Shown here one piece after another: positions 8,996 to 17,937 of a stretch of DNA of 57,674 nucleotides. A program made the position numbers and the translations under genes. The stretch lies in the NCBI RefSeq assembly GCF_937873615.1, contig NZ_CALMYP010000006.1, forward strand, positions 1 to 57,674, in the 5' to 3' direction. The notes under the pieces were generated by a model, which saw nothing but the letters and a program-made list of their open reading frames with translations, searched no databases and had not been told where the DNA came from. The stretch comes from an uncultured Paracoccus sp. Its GTDB lineage: Bacteria; Pseudomonadota; Alphaproteobacteria; Rhodobacterales; Rhodobacteraceae. Position 1 is the stretch's first letter, and each line of letters begins with the position of its first letter.

Positions 8996-10153
8996 TTACC
9001 TATCCGCAAGCTCACGCTCGACCAGGCGGGTCCAGAAGCGGACGCCATTTTCGATGGCCGCATCGTTGAAATCATAGGCCGTATTATGGTGCAGCGCGCC
9101 ATCTTGCGCCGGACCGTTGCCAAGCCAGACATAGCAGCCGGGTGCCTCATGGGCGAAGAAGGCGAAATCGTCGCCGGCGGTCGAGGGCGGGAAGGCCGTG
9201 CGAACCTTCTGACCGAAAACCTCGCGCGCCGCCGCGAGCGCCCGAGCGGTGGTGTCGGCCTCGTTGATGACCGGGGGAATGCGGCGGATGAAGCGATATT
9301 CGGCGGCAATTCCGAACATCGCAGCCGTGCCTGTTGCGAGCCGCCCGATCTCTGCTTCAAGCTGGTCGCGGACTTCGGGGGAATAGGCGCGCGCCGTGCC
9401 GCCGATCTCGGCGATGTCGGGGATGACGTTCAGCGCCTGCGGATCGCCCGCCCGGACCGAACAGGCGCTGACCACCGCCGGTTGCAGCGGATCGACGACA
9501 CGGCCGACGATGGTCTGCAGCGCGGCAAGAAAACTGCCCGCCGCCGTTACCGGGTCGCGCCCCAGATGCGGCTTGGCGCCATGTGTTCCAGTGCCGCGAA
9601 AAGTCACCAGCCAACTGTCGGACGAGGCAAGCTGCGGTCCTTCGACCACGGCGATCTCGTCCACGTCGAGGCCCGGCATATTGTGCAGCCCATAGACGGC
9701 ATCGCAGGGGAATTTCTGGAACAACCCCTCCTCGACCATACGCCGGGCGCCGCCCCTGCCCTCCTCGGCTGGTTGGAAGATGAAATGCACAGTGCCCGAG
9801 AAATTCCGGCGCCGCGCCAATGCGCGCGCAGCGCCGATCAGCATGGCGGTATGGCCGTCATGGCCGCAGGCATGCATCCGGCCCGGAATCGTGGAGGCAT
9901 AGGGGCGGTCGGCGGTTTCCGGCATTGCCAGCGCATCCATGTCGGCGCGCAGGCCGATGGTCCGCCCGCCCGTGCCCGCACGAAGCGTTCCGACGACGCC
10001 GGTTTCCGCCAGCCCGCGATGAACGTCGAGGCCGGCTTCCTCCAACAGCCCGGCAACGATGTTGCTGGTCCTGATCTCCTCAAAGCCCAGCTCTGGATGG
10101 GCGTGCAGGTCACGGCGCAGCGCGACGAGGAAGGGCATATCTGTGTCAGTCAT
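8996..10153 (-). CDS. M20-family metallo-amidohydrolase (hippurate hydrolase-like)
   Basis: This 385-residue dinuclear-metal peptidase/aminoacylase family member shows DLHAHPELGFEE near the start, the metal motif GLRADMDALAMPE, MHACGHDGHTAML, and FIFQPAEEGRGGARRMV with the catalytic glutamates. C-terminal metal-side motifs include STAGDDFAFF and HHNTAYDFND. Members cut amide bonds of N-acyl amino acids or related compounds. It lies 27 bp after the adenine deaminase gene and 9 bp before the phosphoribosyltransferase gene. This suggests that the imported purine compound carries an amide group to be removed, or that a ring-opened product is handled; the substrate is inference only. Confidence 0.9.
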   Translation of the reverse strand: MTDTDMPFLVALRRDLHAHPELGFEEIRTSNIVAGLLEEAGLDVHRGLAETGVVGTLRAGTGGRTIGLRADMDALAMPETADRPYASTIPGRMHACGHDGHTAMLIGAARALARRRNFSGTVHFIFQPAEEGRGGARRMVEEGLFQKFPCDAVYGLHNMPGLDVDEIAVVEGPQLASSDSWLVTFRGTGTHGAKPHLGRDPVTAAGSFLAALQTIVGRVVDPLQPAVVSACSVRAGDPQALNVIPDIAEIGGTARAYSPEVRDQLEAEIGRLATGTAAMFGIAAEYRFIRRIPPVINEADTTARALAAAREVFGQKVRTAFPPSTAGDDFAFFAHEAPGCYVWLGNGPAQDGALHHNTAYDFNDAAIENGVRFWTRLVERELADR

Positions 10154-10180
10154 CTGTATATCCAGCGCAGCGTTCGTGTG

Positions 10181-11968
10181 TCATGGCAGCACCTCGATCA
10201 CCGGCGAGGCGATGACCTCTCCGGTTTCGACATCCGCGATGCCCCGGTCGGTCTGGTGGGGTCCGGTATTGCAGGCCAGCGTTGCGCCGAAACAGGCCTT
10301 GAAGACCAGATAGGGCGGCTGCCACGTCACGATTTCATCCATTGCGCTGCGCAGGGCCGCGAAGTCCCGTGCCACCTGTCCTAATGCCGCGGGCGAGATG
10401 AGGCCTGAAACCGGCAGTTCCAGCAGCGCCGTGACCTCGCCCCGGTGGACCACGGCCATGCCGCCGCCTGCCGCGATCACGGCATTGGCGGCGGCGGCCA
10501 TATCCTCGGGCGATGCGCCGAACACGGTCAGGTTATGGCTGTCATGCGAGACGGTGGTGGCGAAGGCACCCCGCCAGTCGCCCCATTCACGCAGGAAACC
10601 AACCCTCGGTCGGCTGTCGGCAAGCCCGTGGCGATGGGCGACGGCGATCAGCGTGACCCCCGGCGGCGGGACCACGAAGCCGCCTTCGACCTCTGCCTCG
10701 ATCTTGCCCCAGCGGGTGAAGCGTGGGCGGTCGATGCTGCGCAGGATGACGCGCCGCCCCTTGGACGGAATCCGGAAATCGTCCGGCACCAGCGGATCGA
10801 GCTTCACCGAATGTTCAAGCCCGACCCTGTCCGCCTCGGGTTGTGGGGTTTTCAGGCGGCCAGCCTCGGCCACGACCGCGCCGCTTGCGATGACCGCCCG
10901 CGCCCGGAAGTCGGAGAGGTCATCAAAGATCGCGATATCGGCCCGCCGCCCTCCCGCTATCAGCCCGAGATCGTCCCGCCCAAGCCGGCGCGCGGCATTC
11001 AGCGTCGCCGCCTGAAGCGCCCATTCCGGTGCCAGCCCGTATCGCACCAGCCGCCGCACCACATCGTCCAGCCCGCCGCCGGTTTCCAGATCGTCGGGGA
11101 AAACGTCGTCGGTGCAAAGCGTCACCGTCTGCGGCAACTGGCCGAGCGCGTTCAGCGCCCCAACAAAGCCCGGCAACAGGTGGTCGTGAGAGCCGCGAAG
11201 CTCGATGGTCAACCCGGCGCGCAGCTTTTCCAGCAGGTCCGCGCCCGAGGTCAACTCGTGATCCGACGATACGCCCGCCGCCTGAAAGGCCGCGAGATCG
11301 GCGCCCGACAGACCGCGCGCGTGGCCGCAGACGGGCTTTCCGGATGCGAGGCCGGCATTGACGATGCCGCTCATACGCGGCCCGCTGTCGATCACACCGC
11401 GCATGTCCATGACCTCGGCCAGACCGCCGATGTCGGGCCGGGCCAGCATCTCGGCAACCGCATCCGGGCCAAGATCCGCCCCCGCCCGTTCAAGGCCGGG
11501 GGCTGACGGGACACAGGACGGGGCCAGCACGATGAAGCGCAATGCCAGAGAGCGCGTGGCCGCAATGGCGTGATCGACACCGGAAAGGCCGTGGACATTG
11601 GCCAGTTCATGCGGGTCCCAAACGACCGTGGTGACCCCGCGCGGCAGCACCGCACCGGCATAGCTTGCCGGGGTAATCATGGAACTTTCGACATGCATAT
11701 GCGTGTCGATCAGTCCGGGCGTGACAAAGCCGCCCGCCGCATCAAGCGTGGTCGCGGCATCCGTGCGGCTGCCCGGTGGATGAACCGAGGCGATGAGCGG
11801 ACCGACGATCCCGACATCGGCGGGGCGATGTTCCAGCGTCACCATGTCCAGCACCGTGCCGCCCGCGATCAGCAGATCGAAGGGGGCATCGCCACGCGCC
11901 GCCGCGACCGCACGCCGCCGCAACGCCGCATCGGTAAGGTCGCGGATGTCGCATGCTTGGTCCGTCAT
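10181..11968 (-). CDS. ade: Adenine deaminase
   Basis: The 595-residue amidohydrolase-superfamily enzyme deaminates adenine to hypoxanthine and ammonia. The signature GLIDTHMHVESSMITPASYAG (first metal site) is clear, followed by PHELANVHGLSGVDHAI and a C-terminal Ade domain with DSHNLTVFG and GGMAVVHRGEV. The start at 11968 (MTDQACDIRDLTDAALRR) is chosen because its ATG overlaps the stop of the nucleoside hydrolase gene (ATGA). The open frame reaches 49 codons further upstream, but that peptide is antisense-like and inside the neighbour. The length fits bacterial Ade proteins. Confidence 0.93.
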   Translation of the reverse strand: MTDQACDIRDLTDAALRRRAVAAARGDAPFDLLIAGGTVLDMVTLEHRPADVGIVGPLIASVHPPGSRTDAATTLDAAGGFVTPGLIDTHMHVESSMITPASYAGAVLPRGVTTVVWDPHELANVHGLSGVDHAIAATRSLALRFIVLAPSCVPSAPGLERAGADLGPDAVAEMLARPDIGGLAEVMDMRGVIDSGPRMSGIVNAGLASGKPVCGHARGLSGADLAAFQAAGVSSDHELTSGADLLEKLRAGLTIELRGSHDHLLPGFVGALNALGQLPQTVTLCTDDVFPDDLETGGGLDDVVRRLVRYGLAPEWALQAATLNAARRLGRDDLGLIAGGRRADIAIFDDLSDFRARAVIASGAVVAEAGRLKTPQPEADRVGLEHSVKLDPLVPDDFRIPSKGRRVILRSIDRPRFTRWGKIEAEVEGGFVVPPPGVTLIAVAHRHGLADSRPRVGFLREWGDWRGAFATTVSHDSHNLTVFGASPEDMAAAANAVIAAGGGMAVVHRGEVTALLELPVSGLISPAALGQVARDFAALRSAMDEIVTWQPPYLVFKACFGATLACNTGPHQTDRGIADVETGEVIASPVIEVLP

Positions 11969-12891
11969 GCCCGCCCCGCCTCGGCCAGCAGCGCCGAAAG
12001 GATGAGGCCGCGCACCGCCTCCGCGTCGCAATCGGCGGCATAGGCGGCATTGAACTCGGCATGGCTCGGGCGCGTCTCGACAACGGTGCGGCCACGGGTC
12101 AGCGCACCGCAGCATTCGACGGCGATATGGGCGGGCGCGAAGGTGACCAGATCGGGTCGGGCGAAGGCAACCGCCGCCGCCGGATCGTAAAGCGCCATGG
12201 CAGGCCGTCCGCGACTGGTGGCGATCTCGACATAGCCGGCCAGCAGATCGGCCAGCAGATCGGCATTACTTCCGCCCGCCGAACTTAGCGGCGCGATATC
12301 CTCTGGGCCGACCAGAATCCGGCGGCAGAAATCCAGATCGACCATGCGAAGCGGCAGGCCATGCGCCAGAATGATCGCCAGTGCCTCAGGGTCCGCCAAA
12401 GCGTTGAATTCGGCCGAGGCGGTGTGATTGCCACGGCTCAACCCGCCGCCCATCCAGACCAACTCATCAATCCGACCGGCAAGGTCGGGCCGCGCCAGCG
12501 TCAGCGCGGCGAGGTTGCCAAGCGGGCCGAGCGCCAGGATGCGGCGCGGTGCCGGTGCCGCCTCCAACCAGCGGCAGAGCGCGGCGAAGGCGTCATGCGC
12601 CGGGCTGGTTGTCACGTCCGGCAGCGTTTGACCGCGCGTCGGGATGCCGCTTTGGCCAAGAATGTACTCAGCCGTCTGCAACTGCCCCATGACCGGACGC
12701 GCCGCCCCGGCATGGATCGGGAAGTCCCAACCGAAAGCCGTCGCTGCGCCAACGGCGTTACGGCACACCTGTTCAAGGGTGCTGTTGCCGAAAGACAGCG
12801 ACACGCCGTCGATGGTCAGCCCGGAATGCTGCACCACCAGGATCGCGGCAATGTCGTCAAAGCCCATGTCGGTGTCGATCCAGACCCCCAT
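11965..12891 (-). CDS. Inosine-uridine type nucleoside hydrolase
   Basis: This 308-residue protein of the IUNH family cleaves the N-glycosidic bond of ribonucleosides. The Ca2+-binding motif is at the very N-terminus, IDTDMGFDDIAAILV (residues 4-18). Further features are ILALGPLGNLAAL, ELVWMGGGL and the final active-site segment MALYDPAAAVAFARPDL. The start at 12891 sits 4 bp after the stop of the ABC ATPase gene, and the motif begins within five residues. The open frame extends upstream through the ATPase gene without family similarity. The partner ade gene overlaps its stop. Base preference is unknown; the context favours purine nucleosides. Confidence 0.9.
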   Translation of the reverse strand: MGVWIDTDMGFDDIAAILVVQHSGLTIDGVSLSFGNSTLEQVCRNAVGAATAFGWDFPIHAGAARPVMGQLQTAEYILGQSGIPTRGQTLPDVTTSPAHDAFAALCRWLEAAPAPRRILALGPLGNLAALTLARPDLAGRIDELVWMGGGLSRGNHTASAEFNALADPEALAIILAHGLPLRMVDLDFCRRILVGPEDIAPLSSAGGSNADLLADLLAGYVEIATSRGRPAMALYDPAAAVAFARPDLVTFAPAHIAVECCGALTRGRTVVETRPSHAEFNAAYAADCDAEAVRGLILSALLAEAGRA

Positions 12892-12895
12892 CGCA

Positions 12896-13918
12896 TCAAC
12901 CCAGCACTTGCAGCGGGGCGGCGCTGTCGACCGGCAGGTCGAAGGCAACCTCGGCCCCCAGCGGATAGGCGGGCAATGCGGCATCGGTCTCTGCCTTGAT
13001 GGTGCCGAGCGGGGTTTCCAGAACATATTCGCGGCTCGACCCGGCGAAAGAGACCCCGCGCACCCGGCCCTGCAACGGTCCGGTGCCGAGCGGCACGGCG
13101 CGCGGGCGCCAGGCCAGCCCGGCGGCATCAGGCAGGGGCCGACCGGGTGCGATTTCGCCGGCATCGGTCGCCAGACGATCGCCTTTGATGCGGGCGATAT
13201 TCTCGAATCCGACGAAATCGGCGACGAAGGCAGAAGCCGGGCGATTGTAGATGTCTTCCGGCGTGCCGATCTGCTCGATGCCACCGCCGCGCATCACGAC
13301 GATCCGGTCGGCAAGCGCCAGTGCCTCGACCTGGTCATGAGTGACGAAGATCATCGTCACGCCGCTTTCCTTCTGCACGCGCTGCAATTCGGTCCGCATC
13401 TCCAGCCGCAGCCGGGCGTCCAGATTCGACAGCGGCTCGTCCAGCATCAGCAGCTTGGGCTGCATCACCAGAGAGCGTGCCAGCGCCACCCGCTGCTGCT
13501 GGCCGCCGGAAAGGTCGGGCGTCTTGCGCCCGGCAAAGTCCGACAGCCCGACTGTGGTCAGCCCTTCCTCGACACGGGTTCGCAGCGCCGTGCCGCTCAG
13601 GCCGTGCAGCTTCAGCCCGAAGGCGACGTTATCGAACACGGTCAGATGCGGGAACAGGGCGTAGGACTGGAAGACCAACCCGATCTCGCGCCGGTTGGCC
13701 GGCACGCGGGTGATCTCGCGCCCGTCGAGTGTGATGCGCCCGCCAGCCACCGGCATCAGCCCGGCGATGGCGCGCATCGTCGTGGTCTTGCCGCAGCCGG
13801 ATGGCCCCAGCAGGGCCACAAGCTCGCCAGCGGCGATGGACAGGCTCAGCCTGTCGACGGCGACGGTTTTACCGTAAGCGAGGGTCAGCCCCTCCAGCAC
13901 GAGATAGGCATCAGACAT
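12896..13918 (-). CDS. ABC transporter ATP-binding protein, polyamine/iron type (PotA-like)
   Basis: This 340-residue ATPase has Walker A GPSGCGKTTTM, Q-loop VFQSYALFPHLTV, signature LSGGQQQRVALAR, Walker B LLMLDEPLSN and the H-loop VTHD. A C-terminal TOBE-like regulatory domain is present (about residue 260 onward). The start MSDAYLVLEG at 13918 overlaps the upstream permease gene by 8 bp. A start 11 codons upstream also exists, but it would lie deeper in the permease gene. It energises the importer encoded by the next three genes. Confidence 0.93.
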   Translation of the reverse strand: MSDAYLVLEGLTLAYGKTVAVDRLSLSIAAGELVALLGPSGCGKTTTMRAIAGLMPVAGGRITLDGREITRVPANRREIGLVFQSYALFPHLTVFDNVAFGLKLHGLSGTALRTRVEEGLTTVGLSDFAGRKTPDLSGGQQQRVALARSLVMQPKLLMLDEPLSNLDARLRLEMRTELQRVQKESGVTMIFVTHDQVEALALADRIVVMRGGGIEQIGTPEDIYNRPASAFVADFVGFENIARIKGDRLATDAGEIAPGRPLPDAAGLAWRPRAVPLGTGPLQGRVRGVSFAGSSREYVLETPLGTIKAETDAALPAYPLGAEVAFDLPVDSAAPLQVLG

Positions 13919-14690
13919 AGCGCGAGAACCCCAAAAGACGTTCGGCGGCAAAGACGACCGCCATGGACATGAAGGCGAGAAGCGACGACAGCGCGGCGAT
14001 GGAGGGATCGAAGACGATCTCCATATAGCCCAGCATGTCGATGGGCAGCGTGCGGACGCCCGGCCCCGACAGGAACAATGAGACCGGCACCTGGTTGAAG
14101 CTGGTCACGAAGCCGAGGATGAAGGCCGCAAGGATGCCACCCCGGATATTCGGCAGGATGACGCGGAAGAAGGCGCCCATCCGCGACGAACCGAGAAGGA
14201 CAGCCGCCTCTTCGATATCGGTGCGAAGATTGGCCAGACTGGCCGAGACGACCCGCACCGCATAGGGCAGCACCAAGGCCGTATGGGCAAGAAACAGCGC
14301 CAGCGTGATCGACAGCCCGACCGGAATGACGAAAAAGCGCAGCAGCGCCAAGCCGACGATGATGCCCGGCACGATGATCGGCATGGAGACCATGAAGCGC
14401 ACGGTCTCGGACCCCGGCAGGCGATAGCGTGACATGGCGTAAGACGCCGGAATACCGAGGATCAGCGCCGCAAGCGTGCTGCCGACAGCGAGGAACATCG
14501 AGATCGCGAAGCTCTGCCGGAAGCTTTCCACCGTGAAGACCTTGACGATCCACTTGAGCGAGAACCCCTGCGGCGGGAAGGCCAGCGTGTCGCCGGCCGA
14601 GAAAGAGGCGGCGACAATGATGATGAAGGGTCCGATCAGGAACCCGAGAACCAGTAGCAGGACGATAGGGCCCGCAGTATTGCGCATCAT
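13911..14690 (-). CDS. ABC transporter permease (PotC-like)
   Basis: The 259-residue protein has about six membrane helices and the EAA loop around DIEEAAVLLGSSRMGAFFRVILPNI (residues 142-166), which docks on the ATPase. The N-terminal helix reads PIVLLLVLGFLIGPFIIIVAASF. It overlaps the upstream permease gene by ATGA and the downstream ATPase gene by 8 bp, so translation of the three is likely coupled. Confidence 0.92.
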   Translation of the reverse strand: MMRNTAGPIVLLLVLGFLIGPFIIIVAASFSAGDTLAFPPQGFSLKWIVKVFTVESFRQSFAISMFLAVGSTLAALILGIPASYAMSRYRLPGSETVRFMVSMPIIVPGIIVGLALLRFFVIPVGLSITLALFLAHTALVLPYAVRVVSASLANLRTDIEEAAVLLGSSRMGAFFRVILPNIRGGILAAFILGFVTSFNQVPVSLFLSGPGVRTLPIDMLGYMEIVFDPSIAALSSLLAFMSMAVVFAAERLLGFSRYV

Positions 14691-15514
14691 GATTTCCTCC
14701 GCACGCTCGCGATCCTGCGCAGCAGGATATTCGCGGCAAAGCTCATCGAGATCAGGATCAGGGCGATGACACTGGCCGAGGCGAAATCGCTGGCGACAGT
14801 GACCCGCTGGTAAAGCAGCGTCTCCAGCATCAGCACCTTCGATCCGCCGAGGATCGCGGGGGTGATATAGGCCGTCATGGCGCCGGTGAAGACAAGCGTG
14901 CCGCCGATCACCAGCCCCTCGCGGGTCAGGGGCAGGATCACTTTCCAGAAGACCTGAAACCAGTTCGCCCCCAGCACCCGCGCCGCAGGCACCACATCGC
15001 GCGGCAGGTTTTCCAGCGCGCTGATCAGCGAAATGATCATCAACGGCAGGAACAGTTGCAGAAGCCCGATGAAGACCGCCGTCTCGGTGAACAGGATACG
15101 CAGCGGCTCGTCAGTCAGGCCGACGAAGGACAGCGCCTGATTGACGATCCCGGTGCGTCCGAGAATGACGATCCAGGCATAGGTCCGCGCCACCGGCGAG
15201 ATCATCAGCGGCAGCACCACCAGCCCGATCATCCGACCCTTGGCCGAGGCGGGCAGGGGCACGATGGCGTAAGCCGCCGCATAGCCCAGAACCGCCGCAA
15301 CCGCAGTCACCAGGAAGCCTAGCTTCAGCGTGCGCAGGAACACTGCCCGGTTGAGCGGTGAGGCGAAGAAATCGATATAGGCCGAGATGCTCCAATGCCC
15401 CGGGGCGCGGAACCCCTCGGAAAGCAGAAGCACCACCGGCACCAGAAAGACCGTGGCCGCGAAAAGCGCGGCAGGCAGCGCGAGCGCCAGGGCCTCCTTG
15501 CGGTTCTGGAACAT
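14687..15514 (-). CDS. ABC transporter permease (PotB-like)
   Basis: This 275-residue inner-membrane subunit has the typical six-helix core. Its EAA-type loop is NLPRDVVPAARVLGANWFQVFWKVILP. It begins 65 bp after the binding-protein gene, behind a strong hairpin, and overlaps the next permease gene by four bases. The PotB/PotC pairing supports a spermidine/putrescine-type importer architecture. The neighbouring enzymes suggest that the cargo is a nucleoside or a related compound. Confidence 0.92.
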   Translation of the reverse strand: MFQNRKEALALALPAALFAATVFLVPVVLLLSEGFRAPGHWSISAYIDFFASPLNRAVFLRTLKLGFLVTAVAAVLGYAAAYAIVPLPASAKGRMIGLVVLPLMISPVARTYAWIVILGRTGIVNQALSFVGLTDEPLRILFTETAVFIGLLQLFLPLMIISLISALENLPRDVVPAARVLGANWFQVFWKVILPLTREGLVIGGTLVFTGAMTAYITPAILGGSKVLMLETLLYQRVTVASDFASASVIALILISMSFAANILLRRIASVRRKS

Positions 15515-15534
15515 GTCGGGGAATCCTTGCTTGG

Positions 15535-15561
15535 TCCGGCGGGGCGAACGGCCCCGCCGGA
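15535..15561. terminator. Strong intercistronic hairpin after the binding-protein gene
   Basis: An 11-bp perfect GC-rich stem (TCCGGCGGGGC with GCCCCGCCGGA) and a 5-nt loop lie between the substrate-binding-protein gene and the first permease gene. In ABC operons such hairpins cause partial termination or protect the 3' end, keeping the binding protein in excess over the membrane subunits. That role here is inference. Confidence 0.7.
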
Positions 15562-15579
15562 TCTATCAGGTAAATGTGC

Positions 15580-16602
15580 TTACTGGCCGACCTTGGCGTT
15601 CCATTCCTCAAGCCAGGCGTCGCGATTATCGAGCAGCATCGCCGAGGGCATCAGATCAAGGCTTTCGGCGGTTTCGGCGCCATAGGTGATGTTGTTCGCC
15701 ACCTCGTCCGAGACCTGCACCTCGGCATTGGCCGGGCTGTCAACCATGGCCTCGGCCAGTTTGGTCTGCACTTCGGTCGACAGCCAGAAATCCATGAACT
15801 GAAGGGCGAGGTCGCGGTTCTGCGAGCCCTTGGTGACGACCATGACATTCATGCCGCCGCTTTGCCCTTCGCTCGGCGTCGCCCAGGCGATCGGCAGGTC
15901 CAGCTTCGCCAGCGGCGCCCATGCAAAGCGCCCGATGGGGGCGGCCCAGATCTCTTCCTGCTGCATCAGCTGCACGAGTTGCGAGGATTTCACATAGAAG
16001 GTGACAATCTCGTCCTTCTGCTCGCCGATGGCCGCGATCGGGGCCTCAAGGTTGGCGGTGTCGGAACCGAGCGCCTTGCCAAGCATGTAAAGCGCCGGCG
16101 GTCCCTGGTTGGTGGTCACGTTGGGAAAGGCGATATGCGATACCACGTCTTCCTTGAGCAGATCAGCCCAGGATTCGACCGTCATCTTGTCGCTGCGATA
16201 GGCAATGGAGGTGGCGTAGAAAGTATAGCCGACACTCATGCCGTCGCCGTTCGGATCCTTGGCGAAGTCGTAAAGCTTGTCGTAATTCGTCAGCTTCGCG
16301 TGGTCGACCGGATCGATCAGCCCCTTCCGGCTGGCATCAAGCGCATCCGCCATCGACACCACCGCCATGTCGATCACCGGGCTGGCCTTGTTGGCCTCGA
16401 TCTTGGCAAGGCGCTCGACGCTGTTGCCGGTTTCCACGACCAGTTTGCAGCCGCACTGGGCCTCGAACGGGTCATAGACGATTTCCTTGAACTCATCCTG
16501 CGCGAAGGCATAGACCGAGATCGTCAGCGTCTTTTCCTGAGCCTGTGCAAATCCTGCCGAAAGGACGAGGGCGGCTGTGCCGGCAAGCAGTGTCGTCTTC
16601 AT
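15580..16602 (-). CDS. ABC transporter periplasmic substrate-binding protein (PotD-like, family 1)
   Basis: This 340-residue precursor has a signal peptide (MKTTLLAGTAALVLSAGFAQA, cut near AQA-QE). A bilobed binding fold follows, with TISVYAFAQDEFKEIVYDPFEAQCGCKLVVETGN and a C-terminal region WNAKVGQ. Two cysteines close together in CGC are unusual for the family and could form a disulfide in the periplasm. Its ATG overlaps the stop of the LacI-family gene (ATGA). Ligand identity cannot be read directly; the enzymes in the same operon point to a purine nucleoside or a derivative. Confidence 0.9.
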   Translation of the reverse strand: MKTTLLAGTAALVLSAGFAQAQEKTLTISVYAFAQDEFKEIVYDPFEAQCGCKLVVETGNSVERLAKIEANKASPVIDMAVVSMADALDASRKGLIDPVDHAKLTNYDKLYDFAKDPNGDGMSVGYTFYATSIAYRSDKMTVESWADLLKEDVVSHIAFPNVTTNQGPPALYMLGKALGSDTANLEAPIAAIGEQKDEIVTFYVKSSQLVQLMQQEEIWAAPIGRFAWAPLAKLDLPIAWATPSEGQSGGMNVMVVTKGSQNRDLALQFMDFWLSTEVQTKLAEAMVDSPANAEVQVSDEVANNITYGAETAESLDLMPSAMLLDNRDAWLEEWNAKVGQ

Positions 16603-17660
16603 GTTGGTTCTCCTTGTTGGGGTGTTTTCTTTGCTTTGATCCGGGCGGGCGCGGTTGTCTGCCGAATGACCAGGGTCATCGGCACACGCGGATGTTCGGC
16701 GCGCGCGGGCGATGGTGCGGAGGGCGCGCCAGCGGCGTCCTCGTCGATTGTGCGCAGCAATGCGGCGATGGCCCTTTCTGCAACCGCCTTCATGTCGGTG
16801 CGCGCGGTTGTAATGCCGGGTGCGATCACCGAGGAAAAGGACAGGTCGTCAAAGCCGGTCAGGCTGGCCTCCTCGGGGACGCGGATGCCCGCACGCTGCA
16901 ATTCGGTCAGAACGCGCAAGGCGATAAGATCGGAAACCGCGGCAAAGGCGGTGATGCCCTGCCCGACCAGCGACGGCAGCCCCAATGGTGCGGTCTCGCC
17001 GTGGCCCCGCGCATGGTCTTCCAGCCAAAGGATGTCCATCTGCGCCCCGGCCATGCCGAGCCGCGAGCGCAATCCGCCGATGCGGTCATTCTGGACCACC
17101 GACCCAGGATTGTTGCCGATCAACAGGAAACGGCGGTGACCGAGCGACAGCAGGTGATCGGCGACCAGTTCGCCACCCTGCCAGTGATCGGCGGACACCG
17201 TGTTGCCGGGGGTCGAGGGGCTGTCGATGACGGCAAAGGGGCAGCCGATATCCGTGATTCGGGTGCTGTATCGCGGCACGATGACGACGCCGTCCACACC
17301 CAGCTCCATCAGATGGCTGATGGCCTCGGTCTGCCCTGCGATGGTCCCCCGGGCGTCTGCGATCAGCACACCGTGGCCAGCCTCGGAAGCGGCATTTTCG
17401 ATGGCGCGCGCGATCTGCGGGAAAAGCGGGTTGCTGATATCGGGCAGCACCAGACCAAGCACCTGCGCCCTGCCTGTGCTGAGGGCCCGCGCCGTTCGGC
17501 TGGGTCGGTAGCCCAGTTCGCGCGCCGTATTGCGGATCCGACCGGCAAGCGCCTCGGACACGCGACCCTTGCCCGAAAGCGCGTTCGACACCGTCGCCAC
17601 CGAAACATCAAGCGCGGCGGCAATCTGGTTCAAATTCGGTCGAGGGCGTCCGGCGTTCAT
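16599..17660 (-). CDS. LacI-family transcriptional regulator
   Basis: The 353-residue protein has an N-terminal LacI helix-turn-helix (LNQIAAALDVSVATVSNALSGKGRVS, residues 10-35), the hinge YRPSRTARALSTGRAQVLGLVLPDI, and a periplasmic-binding-like effector domain ending in TGFDDLSFSSVIAPGITTART. It is the first gene of the nine-gene leftward operon and is translationally coupled to the binding-protein gene. A LacI-type operator lies 16 bp before its start, so it should repress itself and the whole operon until a purine-type effector binds. A C-terminal tail of about 45 residues after the core fold is longer than usual. Confidence 0.92.
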   Translation of the reverse strand: MNAGRPRPNLNQIAAALDVSVATVSNALSGKGRVSEALAGRIRNTARELGYRPSRTARALSTGRAQVLGLVLPDISNPLFPQIARAIENAASEAGHGVLIADARGTIAGQTEAISHLMELGVDGVVIVPRYSTRITDIGCPFAVIDSPSTPGNTVSADHWQGGELVADHLLSLGHRRFLLIGNNPGSVVQNDRIGGLRSRLGMAGAQMDILWLEDHARGHGETAPLGLPSLVGQGITAFAAVSDLIALRVLTELQRAGIRVPEEASLTGFDDLSFSSVIAPGITTARTDMKAVAERAIAALLRTIDEDAAGAPSAPSPARAEHPRVPMTLVIRQTTAPARIKAKKTPQQGEPT

Positions 17661-17675
17661 CGATCCGCGAGGTGA

Positions 17676-17687
17676 TTAAGCGTTTAA
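17676..17687. promoter_or_regulatory. Candidate LacI-family operator
   Basis: TTAAGCGTTTAA at 17676-17687 is nearly palindromic around a central CG, the usual layout of LacI-family sites. It lies 16 bp upstream of the regulator start, where a bound repressor would block the operon promoter. Confidence 0.55.
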
Positions 17688-17840
17688 CCTACGCTAGACG
17701 ATTCGTTTCGCCTTGTCGATTCTCGAATTTCGACCTGCTCGGCGAACCCGTGGCACCGGACCACCGCATGACGCGGATGATCCTGGCGGCCATATGGTCC
17801 AAAGCCGTCGCTTCGCCGTTCCGGGGGGTTATTCCATGCA

Positions 17841-17887
17841 CGCTCCCGCGACAGTCTGATTCACCGGCTGCTCATGTCGCGGGAGCG
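17841..17887. repeat. 13-bp perfect inverted repeat with 21-nt loop
   Basis: CGCTCCCGCGACA (17841-17853) is repeated as TGTCGCGGGAGCG (17875-17887). The stem is very stable. With the next hairpin it lies just downstream of the small minus-strand gene at 17938-18201, so it may end that transcript or form part of a structured RNA. Confidence 0.7.
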
Positions 17888-17891
17888 GCAT

Positions 17892-17930
17892 AACCCGTCG
17901 TTCTATGTGGGGGAGGGACACAGACGGGTT
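17892..17930. terminator. Second hairpin downstream of the small minus-strand gene
   Basis: AACCCGTC (17892-17899) pairs with GACGGGTT (17923-17930), eight perfect pairs around a 23-nt loop. It starts 7 bp after the stop codon of the small gene on the minus strand, a suitable place for a terminator, although no U run follows. Confidence 0.45.
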
Positions 17931-17937
17931 GGCTGTT

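Noticed and set aside
8681-10384. Long plus-strand open frame
   Set aside because: It is antisense to the M20 gene and the end of the adenine deaminase gene, whose motifs are unambiguous.
12892-13284. Upstream extension of the nucleoside hydrolase frame
   Set aside because: It lies inside the ABC ATPase gene, and the family motif begins at the start I chose.
17672-17893. Small plus-strand open frame upstream of the LacI gene
   Set aside because: It has no ribosome site, overlaps the operator and one arm of a hairpin, and resembles no family.
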